DNA from: Variovorax fucosicus
Lineage (GTDB): Bacteria > Pseudomonadota > Gammaproteobacteria > Burkholderiales > Burkholderiaceae_C
Length of the DNA: 64,000 nt
Direction of reading: 5' to 3'
Assembly (NCBI RefSeq): GCF_030316825.1
Contig: NZ_JASZYU010000004.1
Location: forward strand, 434,001 to 498,000
Shown here: positions 18,521 through 26,380 of the stretch, piece after piece
How positions within the stretch are numbered: position 1 is the stretch's first letter
How the letters are laid out: each line of letters starts with the position of its first letter
Translations under genes and position numbers: made by a program
Notes under the pieces: model-generated
What the model was told of the DNA's origin: nothing
Databases searched by the model: none
Seen by the model: the letters and a program-made list of their open reading frames with translations, nothing else

Positions 18521-21229
18521 GTGGAACCCTTGAACGAATCCCTGTTCGGCAATAGCTCGCTCGAAGCCCCTGCGGTTTTGGCGTCCGCGCTTGCGCCGCC
18601 CGCCCAGGCGGGCCATTTCGACGAGTTGCGCGGCGTGGCAACGCCGCTCGCGGCACCCCGCCCCGGTACGCTCACGCCGCCGGGCGCCCTGTTGTACGAC
18701 GCGGCCGGCGAACCTCGACCGCCCGCAGCCCCGGTCGACCCGACGGCGGAGCCCGGCGCCAAATCGCCACTGGCTCCGGCCTGGACGCATTTCTTCGAGG
18801 AGATCGGCTCCGGCGGCTTCGACGATCTGCCGCGCCGCGCTGTCAGCCTTGCGCGCCAGATCCGCGACAACGGCGTCACCTACAACGTCTATGCCGATGG
18901 CGACGGCCCGCAGCGGCCCTGGTCGATCGATCTGTTTCCGCTGATCGTCTCGCCCGAAAGCTGGGCCCAGATCGAGGCCGGCGTGCTGCAACGCGTGCGC
19001 GTGCTCGACCGCGTGATGGCCGACGTCTACGGCCCGCAGCAGCTGCTGGCCGAAGGCCTGCTGCCGGCCGCGCTGGTGCGCGGCCATCCGGGCTACCTGC
19101 GCGCCATGCATGGCGTGAAGCCGCCCGGCGACACCTGGCTGCACATCACCGCCTTCGACCTCGCACGCGGACCCGATGGCAACTGGTGGGTGGTGTCGCA
19201 GCGCACCCAGGCACCTTCGGGCCTGGGCTACCTGCTGGAGAACCGGCTCGCCATCTCGCGCCAGTTTCCGCAAGCGTTCGAGGCACTGCATGTGCAGCGC
19301 CTGGCCGCCACCTACAACGCGATGATGGACGGGCTGCAGGCCATGTGCCCGGCCGGCGCGCCGCCGCACATCGCCCTGCTGACGCCCGGCCCGTACAACG
19401 AAACCTATTTCGAGCACGCCTACCTGGCGCGCTACCTCGGCATCACGCTGGTCGAGGGCAACGACCTCACGGTGCGCGACCAGCGGCTCTACCTCAAGAC
19501 CCTGCAGGGCCTGCGCCCGGTGCACGGCCTCATCAAGCGGCTCGACGACCAGTACCTCGACCCGCTCGAGCTGCGCCCCGACTCCACGCTCGGCGTGCCC
19601 GGCCTGCTGCAGGCCATCCGCGCCGGCAACCTGCTGGTGGCGAACATGCCGGGCTCGGCGTTTCTCGAATCGCCTGCGCTGCTCGGCTTCCTGCCAGCGC
19701 TGGCGCGCCGACTGATCGGCGAAAAGCTGCGGCTGCCGGCGCTGCCGACCTGGTGGTGCGGCGAGCGCGCTGCCATGGAAGCCGTGCTGCCGCAGCTGGG
19801 CGACTGCGCCATCAAGCCCACCTACCCTGGCTCCGCTTCGCACACCAGCTTCGACGCGGTGCTCGGCAGCCAGCTGGGGCGGCGCGAGCTCGACGAATGG
19901 GCCGGGCGCATCGTGCGCCAGGGCGATGCCCACACGGTGCAGAGCTACCTGCCGCTGTCGCAGATGCCGACCTGGGCTCAGGACTTCGGCGCCGGCCACA
20001 TTGCGCCGCGCGCCATGATGCTGCGCGTGTTCGCGGTGAGCGACGGCGCGCAGTCGTGGCGGGTGTTGCCGGGCGGGCTGGCGCGGCTGGCCGGCACCAA
20101 CGCGCAGATCGCCTCGATGCAGCGCGGAGGCAGCAGTGCCGACGTGTGGGTGCAGACACGCGGCGAGGTCGACCGCACCACCCTGCTGCAGCCCCACGCG
20201 ACGCCGGCTTCGCTGGCAAGGCACCGCGCACCGGTGACCAGCCGGGCGGCCGAAAACATGTTCTGGCTGGGCCGCTACACCGAGCGCGCCGAAAACGCAG
20301 TGCGGCTTTCGCGCCTCACGCTCGATCTGCTGAGCGGCGAAGACCAGTCTTCGCGCCCGTTGCTGGCCTGGCTGCACCGGCTGGCGTTGCGCAATGCGCT
20401 GGTGCCGCAAGAGGTGCCGAGTGCGCCGAAGTCGCGCCGCGTTTTCGAGCGTGCATTGATCGCCGAGCTGGGCGACGCCGACAAGGGCGGCAGCGTAGGC
20501 TTCAGCCTGCGCTGTATCCGCGAAACCGCTGCCGCCGTGCGCGAACGCCTGTCGCAAGACCATTGGAGCCAGATCGTGCGCGCCGAAGCCGAGTTCCTGC
20601 GGCGCGCCGCCGAGCAGGCCGGTGAAGTCAGCGAAGGCAGCTATGCCACCGGTGCCGCACTGCGCTCGCTCGAAGCGGCCAGCGCCGCACTGGCGGCCAT
20701 GACCGGTGCCCAGACCGACCGCATGACGCGCGACGATGCCTGGCGCCTGCTCTCGATCGGCCGGCACATCGAACGGCTGGCTTTTCTGTCGAGCGCGCTG
20801 GCCGCCGGTTTCGAAGACGGTGCGGTGCACGAAGTCAGCGGCTTCGAGGCCATGATCGCGCTGTTCGACAGCACCATCACCTTCCATGCGCGCTACCAGC
20901 AGCGCCGCGATGTCGCGACCATGGTCGACCTGCTGGTACTCGACGGCGACAACCCGCGTTCGCTCGCCTGGGTCACGCAGACGCTGCGCGGCCGCATCGC
21001 GCGGCTGGCCGGCAGCGCACCGGGCAAGCTCACCGCGCTCTCGTACGAACTGCCGGATCCGGCCAACTGGACGCTCGAGAAACTCTGCGACGCCGGCGCC
21101 AAGGCCGACTACCCGGCGCTCGTGCACCTGTTCGAAAGCTGCGAAACCGCCGCCTACCACGTGTCCGATGCGATCGGCACGCGCTACTTCACCCTGACCT
21201 CGGAGTCGCTGCGGTCGGTGGGCGCCTGA
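18521..21229 (+). CDS. Fused circularly permuted ATP-grasp / alpha-E protein
   Basis: A 902-residue fusion of the two proteins that are separate genes at 9690-12173. After a Pro/Ala-rich, poorly conserved first 80 residues, the ATP-grasp part spans about 90-560 (PYNETYFEHAYLARYLGITL, IKRLDDQYLDP, STLGVPGLLQAIRAGNLLV). The alpha-E part starts near residue 575 (AENMFWLGRYTERAENAVRL) and runs to the end. The reading starts at a GTG with AGCAGG upstream. Two transglutaminase genes flank it on the same strand, the second only 31 bases downstream, so the three probably act together. The reaction and product are unknown. Confidence 0.92.
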   Translation: MEPLNESLFGNSSLEAPAVLASALAPPAQAGHFDELRGVATPLAAPRPGTLTPPGALLYDAAGEPRPPAAPVDPTAEPGAKSPLAPAWTHFFEEIGSGGFDDLPRRAVSLARQIRDNGVTYNVYADGDGPQRPWSIDLFPLIVSPESWAQIEAGVLQRVRVLDRVMADVYGPQQLLAEGLLPAALVRGHPGYLRAMHGVKPPGDTWLHITAFDLARGPDGNWWVVSQRTQAPSGLGYLLENRLAISRQFPQAFEALHVQRLAATYNAMMDGLQAMCPAGAPPHIALLTPGPYNETYFEHAYLARYLGITLVEGNDLTVRDQRLYLKTLQGLRPVHGLIKRLDDQYLDPLELRPDSTLGVPGLLQAIRAGNLLVANMPGSAFLESPALLGFLPALARRLIGEKLRLPALPTWWCGERAAMEAVLPQLGDCAIKPTYPGSASHTSFDAVLGSQLGRRELDEWAGRIVRQGDAHTVQSYLPLSQMPTWAQDFGAGHIAPRAMMLRVFAVSDGAQSWRVLPGGLARLAGTNAQIASMQRGGSSADVWVQTRGEVDRTTLLQPHATPASLARHRAPVTSRAAENMFWLGRYTERAENAVRLSRLTLDLLSGEDQSSRPLLAWLHRLALRNALVPQEVPSAPKSRRVFERALIAELGDADKGGSVGFSLRCIRETAAAVRERLSQDHWSQIVRAEAEFLRRAAEQAGEVSEGSYATGAALRSLEAASAALAAMTGAQTDRMTRDDAWRLLSIGRHIERLAFLSSALAAGFEDGAVHEVSGFEAMIALFDSTITFHARYQQRRDVATMVDLLVLDGDNPRSLAWVTQTLRGRIARLAGSAPGKLTALSYELPDPANWTLEKLCDAGAKADYPALVHLFESCETAAYHVSDAIGTRYFTLTSESLRSVGA

Positions 21230-21260
21230 CTGTTGCCTGCGGGCGAGTAAAGTCCAGCTC

Positions 21261-22232
21261 ATGTTGCTGCACGTCACCCACGAAACCCGCTACGACTACG
21301 TGCCGCCGGTCGAGACGGCACAGCACCTTGCGCACCTGAAACCGCTGGCGACTGCATCGCAGCGGCTGGTGAGCCACCAGCTGGTCATCACGCCCGAGCC
21401 CGTGCAGCGCAGCGAGTCGCCCGATGTCTACGGCAATGCGCGTGCCTTTTTTGCGCTCGATACGACGCACGAGGAACTCGTGGTCACGGCCGAAAGCGTG
21501 GTCGAGACCTCCCAACCCCAGCTGGGGCCGAATGCGGAACGCGCACTGCCCTGGGAGCAGGTGCGCGAACGCTTCCGCTACCGCAAGGGCACGCGCTACG
21601 ACGCCGCCTCGGAGTTTGTCTATCCCTCGCCCTACGTGCCGCGGCATGACGACTTCGCGGCCTATGCGCGCCCCAGCTTCGCGGCCGGCGAGCCCCTGTT
21701 CGACGTGGCGATGGACTTGTGCCTGCGCATCTACCGCGAATTCCAGTACGACGCCGACAGCACCGAGGTCAACACGCCTGCCGTTGACGCGCTGGCGCAG
21801 CGGCGCGGCGTGTGCCAGGACTTCGCCCACATCATGATCGCCTGCTTCCGCACCATGGGGCTGCCCGCGCGCTACGTGAGCGGCTACCTGTTGACGCAGC
21901 CGCCACCGGGCCAGCCGCGCCTGGTCGGCGCCGATGCCTCGCATGCCTGGGTGTCTGTCTACCTGCCCGGGCTCGACGGGCCCGGCGACTGGGCAGACTT
22001 CGATCCGACCAATGGCCGCCAGCCTGGCGAGGACTACGTCGCGCTGGCGATCGGCCGCGACTACTCCGACGTGTCACCGATGCGCGGTGTGCTGCACGGC
22101 GGCGCGCGCCACACGCTCAAGGTTGGCGTGACGGTACGGCCGCTGGAAGAACTGCGCGAGGAAGCAGCGCGGATCGCGGCGCAAGGCCCGTCGCCATCCC
22201 AGTCCCAGTCACAATCCCAGACCTCTTCCTGA
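21261..22232 (+). CDS. Transglutaminase family protein
   Basis: A 323-residue cytoplasmic protein. The N-terminal beta region (LLHVTHETRYDYVPPVETAQ) matches the transglutaminase N-domain found in this gene family. The catalytic triad is intact: Cys185 in GVCQDFAH, His228 in ASHAWVSV and Asp248 in DFDPTNG. The end is a Ser/Gln repeat (SQSQSQSQ), probably disordered. It lies 31 bases after the fused ATP-grasp gene and 18 bases before ridA. Members of this family next to ATP-grasp/alpha-E genes are predicted to cleave or transfer peptide amides. This copy lacks the DUF2126 part of its 1176-residue neighbour. Confidence 0.93.
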   Translation: MLLHVTHETRYDYVPPVETAQHLAHLKPLATASQRLVSHQLVITPEPVQRSESPDVYGNARAFFALDTTHEELVVTAESVVETSQPQLGPNAERALPWEQVRERFRYRKGTRYDAASEFVYPSPYVPRHDDFAAYARPSFAAGEPLFDVAMDLCLRIYREFQYDADSTEVNTPAVDALAQRRGVCQDFAHIMIACFRTMGLPARYVSGYLLTQPPPGQPRLVGADASHAWVSVYLPGLDGPGDWADFDPTNGRQPGEDYVALAIGRDYSDVSPMRGVLHGGARHTLKVGVTVRPLEELREEAARIAAQGPSPSQSQSQSQTSS

Positions 22233-22250
22233 TTCCGGAGCATCTTTCCC

Positions 22251-22709
22251 ATGAGCGTCTACGACAAGCTGTCCCAACTCGGCATCACCCTGCCGCCCGT
22301 TTCCGTTCCTGCTGCCGCCTACTTGCCGTTCGTGCAGACCGGCAAGCTGGTGTTCCTCTCCGGCCATATCGCGAAAAAAGATGGCAAGCCATGGGTCGGC
22401 CAGCTCGGCGCCACGCTGACGACCGAAGACGGCAAGGCGGCTGCGCGCGCGGTCGCGGTCGACCTGCTCGGCACGCTGCACGCGGCCGTCGGCGATCTCA
22501 ACAAGGTCAAGCGCATCGTCAAGCTCATGAGCCTCGTGAACTCGGTCGGCACCTTCACCGAGCAGCACCTCGTGACCAATGGTGCGAGCGAACTCATGGC
22601 GGAAGTCTTCGGCAGCGAAAAAGGCGCGCACGCGCGCAGCGCGTTCGGCGTGGCGCAGATCCCGATGGGCGCCTGCGTCGAGATCGAGCTGATCGCAGAA
22701 ATCGCCTGA
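22251..22709 (+). CDS. RidA family protein (YjgF/Rid superfamily)
   Basis: A 152-residue member of the Rid superfamily, small trimeric proteins that hydrolyse reactive enamine/imine intermediates. It resembles the YjgH-like subgroup with an N-terminal LGITLPPVSVPAAAYLPFV lead. The core shows LVFLSGHIAKKDGKP and the C-terminal FGVAQIPMGACVEIELIAEIA. The Arg that binds carboxylates in archetypal RidA is not clearly in place, so the substrate may differ. It follows the transglutaminase gene by 18 bases and may share its transcript. Confidence 0.88.
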   Translation: MSVYDKLSQLGITLPPVSVPAAAYLPFVQTGKLVFLSGHIAKKDGKPWVGQLGATLTTEDGKAAARAVAVDLLGTLHAAVGDLNKVKRIVKLMSLVNSVGTFTEQHLVTNGASELMAEVFGSEKGAHARSAFGVAQIPMGACVEIELIAEIA

Positions 22710-22817
22710 AGCAGCCCGGGTTTTGCACCTTCGCGTGCGCGGGAAAACACTCTGCGCCGTGCGGCGCTGCTGTTCCTACAGTCGTCCCACCGGTCACGCC
22801 GGTGAGGAGACAAGGAA

Positions 22818-24542
22818 ATGGACTTCGACTACGTCATCGTGGGCGGTGGTTCGGGCGGTGCCACGCTGGCGTCGCGCCTCAGTGAAGACCCCTCCGTCCA
22901 GGTCTGCCTGATCGAGGCTGGCGGCGATGGCCGTGGCATTCTGGTTCGGGCGCCGGCCGCCGTGGTGCTCATGCTGCCGGGCCGCCCGAAGATCAACAAC
23001 TTCGCATTCCAGACGGTGCCGCAGCCCGGCCTGAACGGCCGGCGCGGCTACCAGCCGCGCGGCCGCTGTCTCGGCGGCTCCAGCGCGATCAACGCAATGC
23101 TCTATGTGCGCGGCCATCGCACCGACTACGACGACTGGGGCCGCCTCGGCTGCGAGGGCTGGTCGTTCGACGACGTGTTGCCCAGCTTCAAGCGTGCCGA
23201 AGGCAACCAGCGTGGCGAAAGCGCGCTGCATGGCGGGAGCGGCCCGCTGCAAGTGGCCGAGCAGCAATCGCCGCGGCCGATCACCGAGGCCTTCATCCAG
23301 GCCGGCATCGAATGCGGCCTCGCGCGCAACGATGATTTCAACGGGCCCGAACAGGAAGGCATCGGCCTCTACCAGGTCACGCAGTTCCACGGCGGGCCCA
23401 AGAACGGCGAGCGCTGCTCCGCCGCCGCGGCCTACCTGCACCCCGTGATGAACCAGCGCCCCAACCTGCATGTCATGTCCGACACGCAGGCGCAGCGCGT
23501 GCTGCTCGAAGGCCGCCGCGCCGTCGGTGTCGAGGTGATGCGCGCAGGGGTGGTCGAGCGCATCGGCGCGCGGCGCGAAGTGGCCTTGTGCGGTGGTGCC
23601 TTCAATTCGCCACAACTGCTGATGCTGTCCGGCATCGGCGACCCCGGCGAGCTGGTGCGCCATGGCATCGCGGTGCAGCATGTGCTGCCCGGCGTGGGCC
23701 AGAACCTGCAGGATCACACCGACTTCGTCCTCTCGTACAAATCCGGCGAGACAGACCTGTTCGGCATCGGCCTGGCCGGCACGGTGAATCTGGTCAAGGC
23801 GATCGCCGAGTGGCGCAAGACCGGCAGCGGCATGATCGCGACGCCGTTCGCCGAGGGCGGAGGCTTCATCAAGTCGTCCCCCGACCTCGCACGGCCCGAT
23901 CTGCAGTTGCACTTCGTGATCTCGATCGTCGACGACCACGCGCGCAAGCTGCATCCGGGCTACGGCTTCTCGTGCCATGTATGCGTGTTGCGGCCCAAGG
24001 GTCGCGGCGAGGTTGGCCTGCACGACGCGAACGCCGCGTCGGCGCCACGCATCGATCCGCGCTTTCTGTCGCACCCCGACGACGTGGCGCTGCTGCTGAA
24101 GGGCGTTCGCCGTGCGCGCGAAATCATGCGCGCACCCGCCCTTGCCAGATACCGGCGGCGCGAGCTCTACACCGAGGGCGTGGAAAGCGACGAAGACCTG
24201 ATCCGGCACATCCGCTCGCGCGCCGACACGATCTACCACCCGGTCGGCACCTGCAGGATGGGCACCGACGCGATGGCCGTGGTCGACCCGCAATTGCGCG
24301 TGCACGGCATCGAGGGCCTGCGCGTGGTGGATGCCTCGGTGATGCCCACGCTGATCGGCGGCAACACCAACGCGCCGACGATCATGATCGCGGAGCGCGC
24401 GGCCGACTGGATCCGCGCGGCCGATGGTGCACGCGCCTTGCAGCAGGCGCCTGCGGCGATCCGCGTATCACCAGTTGCACCGGCAGCAGCAGTCGACGCG
24501 GCGCCGGATCGAATCCCCGAAGTCGCTCGATCAGGCAGCTAG
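22818..24542 (+). CDS. GMC family FAD-dependent oxidoreductase
   Basis: A 574-residue flavoenzyme of the choline dehydrogenase/alcohol oxidase group. The FAD-binding VIVGGGSGGATLASRL is at residues 5-20. The GMC signature GRCLGGSSAINAMLYVRG is near residue 80, the second signature (GAFNSPQLLMLSGIGD) near 270, and the C-terminal HPVGTCRMG with NTNAPTIMIAERAADWI closes the active site. The last 40 residues are Ala/Pro-rich and unlike the family core. The substrate, an alcohol, is not predictable. GGAGACAAGGAA precedes the ATG. It converges with the kinase gene. Confidence 0.92.
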   Translation: MDFDYVIVGGGSGGATLASRLSEDPSVQVCLIEAGGDGRGILVRAPAAVVLMLPGRPKINNFAFQTVPQPGLNGRRGYQPRGRCLGGSSAINAMLYVRGHRTDYDDWGRLGCEGWSFDDVLPSFKRAEGNQRGESALHGGSGPLQVAEQQSPRPITEAFIQAGIECGLARNDDFNGPEQEGIGLYQVTQFHGGPKNGERCSAAAAYLHPVMNQRPNLHVMSDTQAQRVLLEGRRAVGVEVMRAGVVERIGARREVALCGGAFNSPQLLMLSGIGDPGELVRHGIAVQHVLPGVGQNLQDHTDFVLSYKSGETDLFGIGLAGTVNLVKAIAEWRKTGSGMIATPFAEGGGFIKSSPDLARPDLQLHFVISIVDDHARKLHPGYGFSCHVCVLRPKGRGEVGLHDANAASAPRIDPRFLSHPDDVALLLKGVRRAREIMRAPALARYRRRELYTEGVESDEDLIRHIRSRADTIYHPVGTCRMGTDAMAVVDPQLRVHGIEGLRVVDASVMPTLIGGNTNAPTIMIAERAADWIRAADGARALQQAPAAIRVSPVAPAAAVDAAPDRIPEVARSGS

Positions 24543-24552
24543 CCGCGGCGGC

Positions 24553-25509
24553 TCAGAGCTTCGCCTGTTCGAGCTGCGCCCGCGTCGGCAGCCCTTCGGT
24601 ATCGCCGAGCACCTGCACCGCGCGTGCGCCGATCCAGGCACCGCGGCGCACGGCGTCTTGCACGCTGCGGCCTTCGAGCAAGGCGCTCACCACACCGGCC
24701 GCGAAGCCGTCGCCGGCGCCGACCGTGTCGATCACCTGCGCCACCGGAAAACCTTCGACACGGCCCGTTCCGGCCGTGTCGCTGTCGTAGTACGCGCCGG
24801 CCGCGCCGAGCTTCACCACCACCAGCTTTGCGCCGCGCCCACGGTAGAAACGTGCGATACCTTCGGGTGTGCTTTCGCCGGTGAGCAGCAGGCCCTCTTC
24901 GATGCCGGGCAACACCCAGTCGGCGCGCGCCGCGAGTTCATTGAGCCAGTGGCGCATCGTGTCGGTCGACGACCAGAGCGTGGGCCGCAGGTTGGGGTCG
25001 AACGAAATCGTGCGGCCGGCCGCGCGCACCACGTCCATGCACTTGAGCGCAGTCTGCAGGCTGGTGTCGGAGATCGCCGCGAACACGCCGGTGGCATGCA
25101 GGTGTCGCGCCGAGCACAACCAGGCTTCGTCGACATCGGCCGGCCCCATCTGGCTCGCGGCCGAGCCCTTGCGGTGGTACTCGACCGGCGGGTCGCTGCC
25201 GTCGGTCACGCGGCCCTTGAGCATGAAGCCGGTGCGTTGTGCCGGGTCTGAGATCACGTGCGAGCAATCGATGCCCTCGGCCTTCATGCTGGCGATCAGC
25301 GAGCGCCCCATCGAATCGGTGCCGAGCCGGCTGGCCCAGCCGACCTTGAGGCCCAGCCGCGAAAGACCGATCGCCACGTTGGTCTCGGCACCGGCCGTGC
25401 GTTTGTGGAAGCCGGTGGCCTCTTCGAGCGGGCCCGGCCGGTCGGCCACCAGCAGCAGCATGGCTTCGCCGAACAGCGCCACGTCGAAAGCGAAAGGTGC
25501 ACTCATCAT
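24553..25509 (-). CDS. kdgK: 2-Keto-3-deoxygluconate kinase-type sugar kinase (PfkB)
   Basis: A 318-residue PfkB-family kinase. The N-terminal FGEAMLLLVAD and AGAETNVAIGLSRLG blocks and the C-terminal DTVGAGDGFAAGVV motif, with the catalytic Asp, are all present. The pattern fits 2-dehydro-3-deoxygluconate kinases, which make KDPG for the Entner-Doudoroff route; another sugar acid or sugar is possible. It overlaps the end of the upstream sugar isomerase gene by 4 bases, so the two are translationally linked. The gene symbol is a best guess by family resemblance. Confidence 0.8.
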   Translation of the reverse strand: MMSAPFAFDVALFGEAMLLLVADRPGPLEEATGFHKRTAGAETNVAIGLSRLGLKVGWASRLGTDSMGRSLIASMKAEGIDCSHVISDPAQRTGFMLKGRVTDGSDPPVEYHRKGSAASQMGPADVDEAWLCSARHLHATGVFAAISDTSLQTALKCMDVVRAAGRTISFDPNLRPTLWSSTDTMRHWLNELAARADWVLPGIEEGLLLTGESTPEGIARFYRGRGAKLVVVKLGAAGAYYDSDTAGTGRVEGFPVAQVIDTVGAGDGFAAGVVSALLEGRSVQDAVRRGAWIGARAVQVLGDTEGLPTRAQLEQAKL

Positions 25510-26249
25510 GCTGCCCTCAGGGCGCGCAACTGCGCCACTTCGTTGCTGGTGACTGCCAGCAGGTCATCCCCGGTGAGCGGGTACTCGATAGCGCACGGCA
25601 CTTCGGCCGGCAGCGCACGCAGGATCGAACGCCAGGGCGCCAGCGAATCGGCGAGCGGCACCGCGACCCACTTGGCGGGCAGCCGCTGCACGCCCTTGGC
25701 ATGCACGTAGCGCACGCGCGAACCAAAAGCCTTCGCCGCCTGGAGCGGGCATTCGCCGAGCCAGTGCCAGTTGCCCATGTCGAAGGTCATGCCGAGCTCG
25801 ACGCCGGCGCGATCGGCCACGTCGAAAAAATTCTGCAGCGCCGGCACGCTGCCGGCCGCCGCGGTCTGGTCGTTCTCGATCACGAGTTCGACGCGCGTTT
25901 CGGCCAGCTGCACCTTCAGGCCCCAGAGCGAGCCGTGCGACGAGGCGCGAAAGTCGCCCAGCGACATCTTGAGGCGGCGCGCGCCGAGCGTGGTGGCGGC
26001 CGCGATGCCGCGGTACAGGGCCGCGCTGTCGAGCCAGCCGCCCTCGGCCCAGAGCCGCTCCGGGCTGGAGTAGACGCTGGCGAGCCCGGCCAGTGCCGGC
26101 AGTTCGCTGGCCGGGTCGCGCAGCAGTTCGCCGCGCACCTCGACCGAGTCGGCCCCCGCCGCGCACGCAAGCTGCGCAAAAAAGAGCTGGCCATGGCGGC
26201 CGACTTCGGCGGCGCCGAACGAAGAAAGGGAAATCAGCACATCGCTCAT
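25506..26249 (-). CDS. Sugar phosphate isomerase/epimerase (xylose isomerase-like TIM barrel)
   Basis: A 247-residue AP-endonuclease-2/TIM-barrel protein of the IolE/hydroxypyruvate isomerase type. Metal-site-like residues occur in VELVIENDQT, MTFDMGNWHW and RYVHAKGV, and the barrel is of normal length for a short family member. Its exact sugar is unknown. It is the first gene of a two-gene unit with the kdgK-like kinase, which suggests the pair processes one sugar or sugar acid. The ATG at 26249 is used; the codon before it is TTG. Confidence 0.85.
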   Translation of the reverse strand: MSDVLISLSSFGAAEVGRHGQLFFAQLACAAGADSVEVRGELLRDPASELPALAGLASVYSSPERLWAEGGWLDSAALYRGIAAATTLGARRLKMSLGDFRASSHGSLWGLKVQLAETRVELVIENDQTAAAGSVPALQNFFDVADRAGVELGMTFDMGNWHWLGECPLQAAKAFGSRVRYVHAKGVQRLPAKWVAVPLADSLAPWRSILRALPAEVPCAIEYPLTGDDLLAVTSNEVAQLRALRAA

Positions 26250-26335
26250 CAAGAAGAACGCCCCGGGGAAAAACCGGCGCAGTTTCTCATGCTTCGGACG
26301 GCCGGCGCCGGGCCCTTCCCCGACGGTTCAGAACC

Positions 26336-26374
26336 CGATCGGGGATTCCCCCGATCGATATCCCTGTCTAAACT
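26336..26374 (+). promoter_or_regulatory. Stem-loop and -10-like site before the CorA-like gene
   Basis: CGATCGGGG (26336-26344) and CCCCGATCG (26349-26357) form a perfect 9-base stem with a 4-base loop. TAAACT at 26369-26374 resembles a -10 box and lies only 6 bases before the ATG at 26381, so a transcript from it would start at or near the start codon. The stem would cover the -35 position. Both elements are seen; promoter use is inferred. Confidence 0.4.
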
Positions 26375-26380
26375 GGGGGC

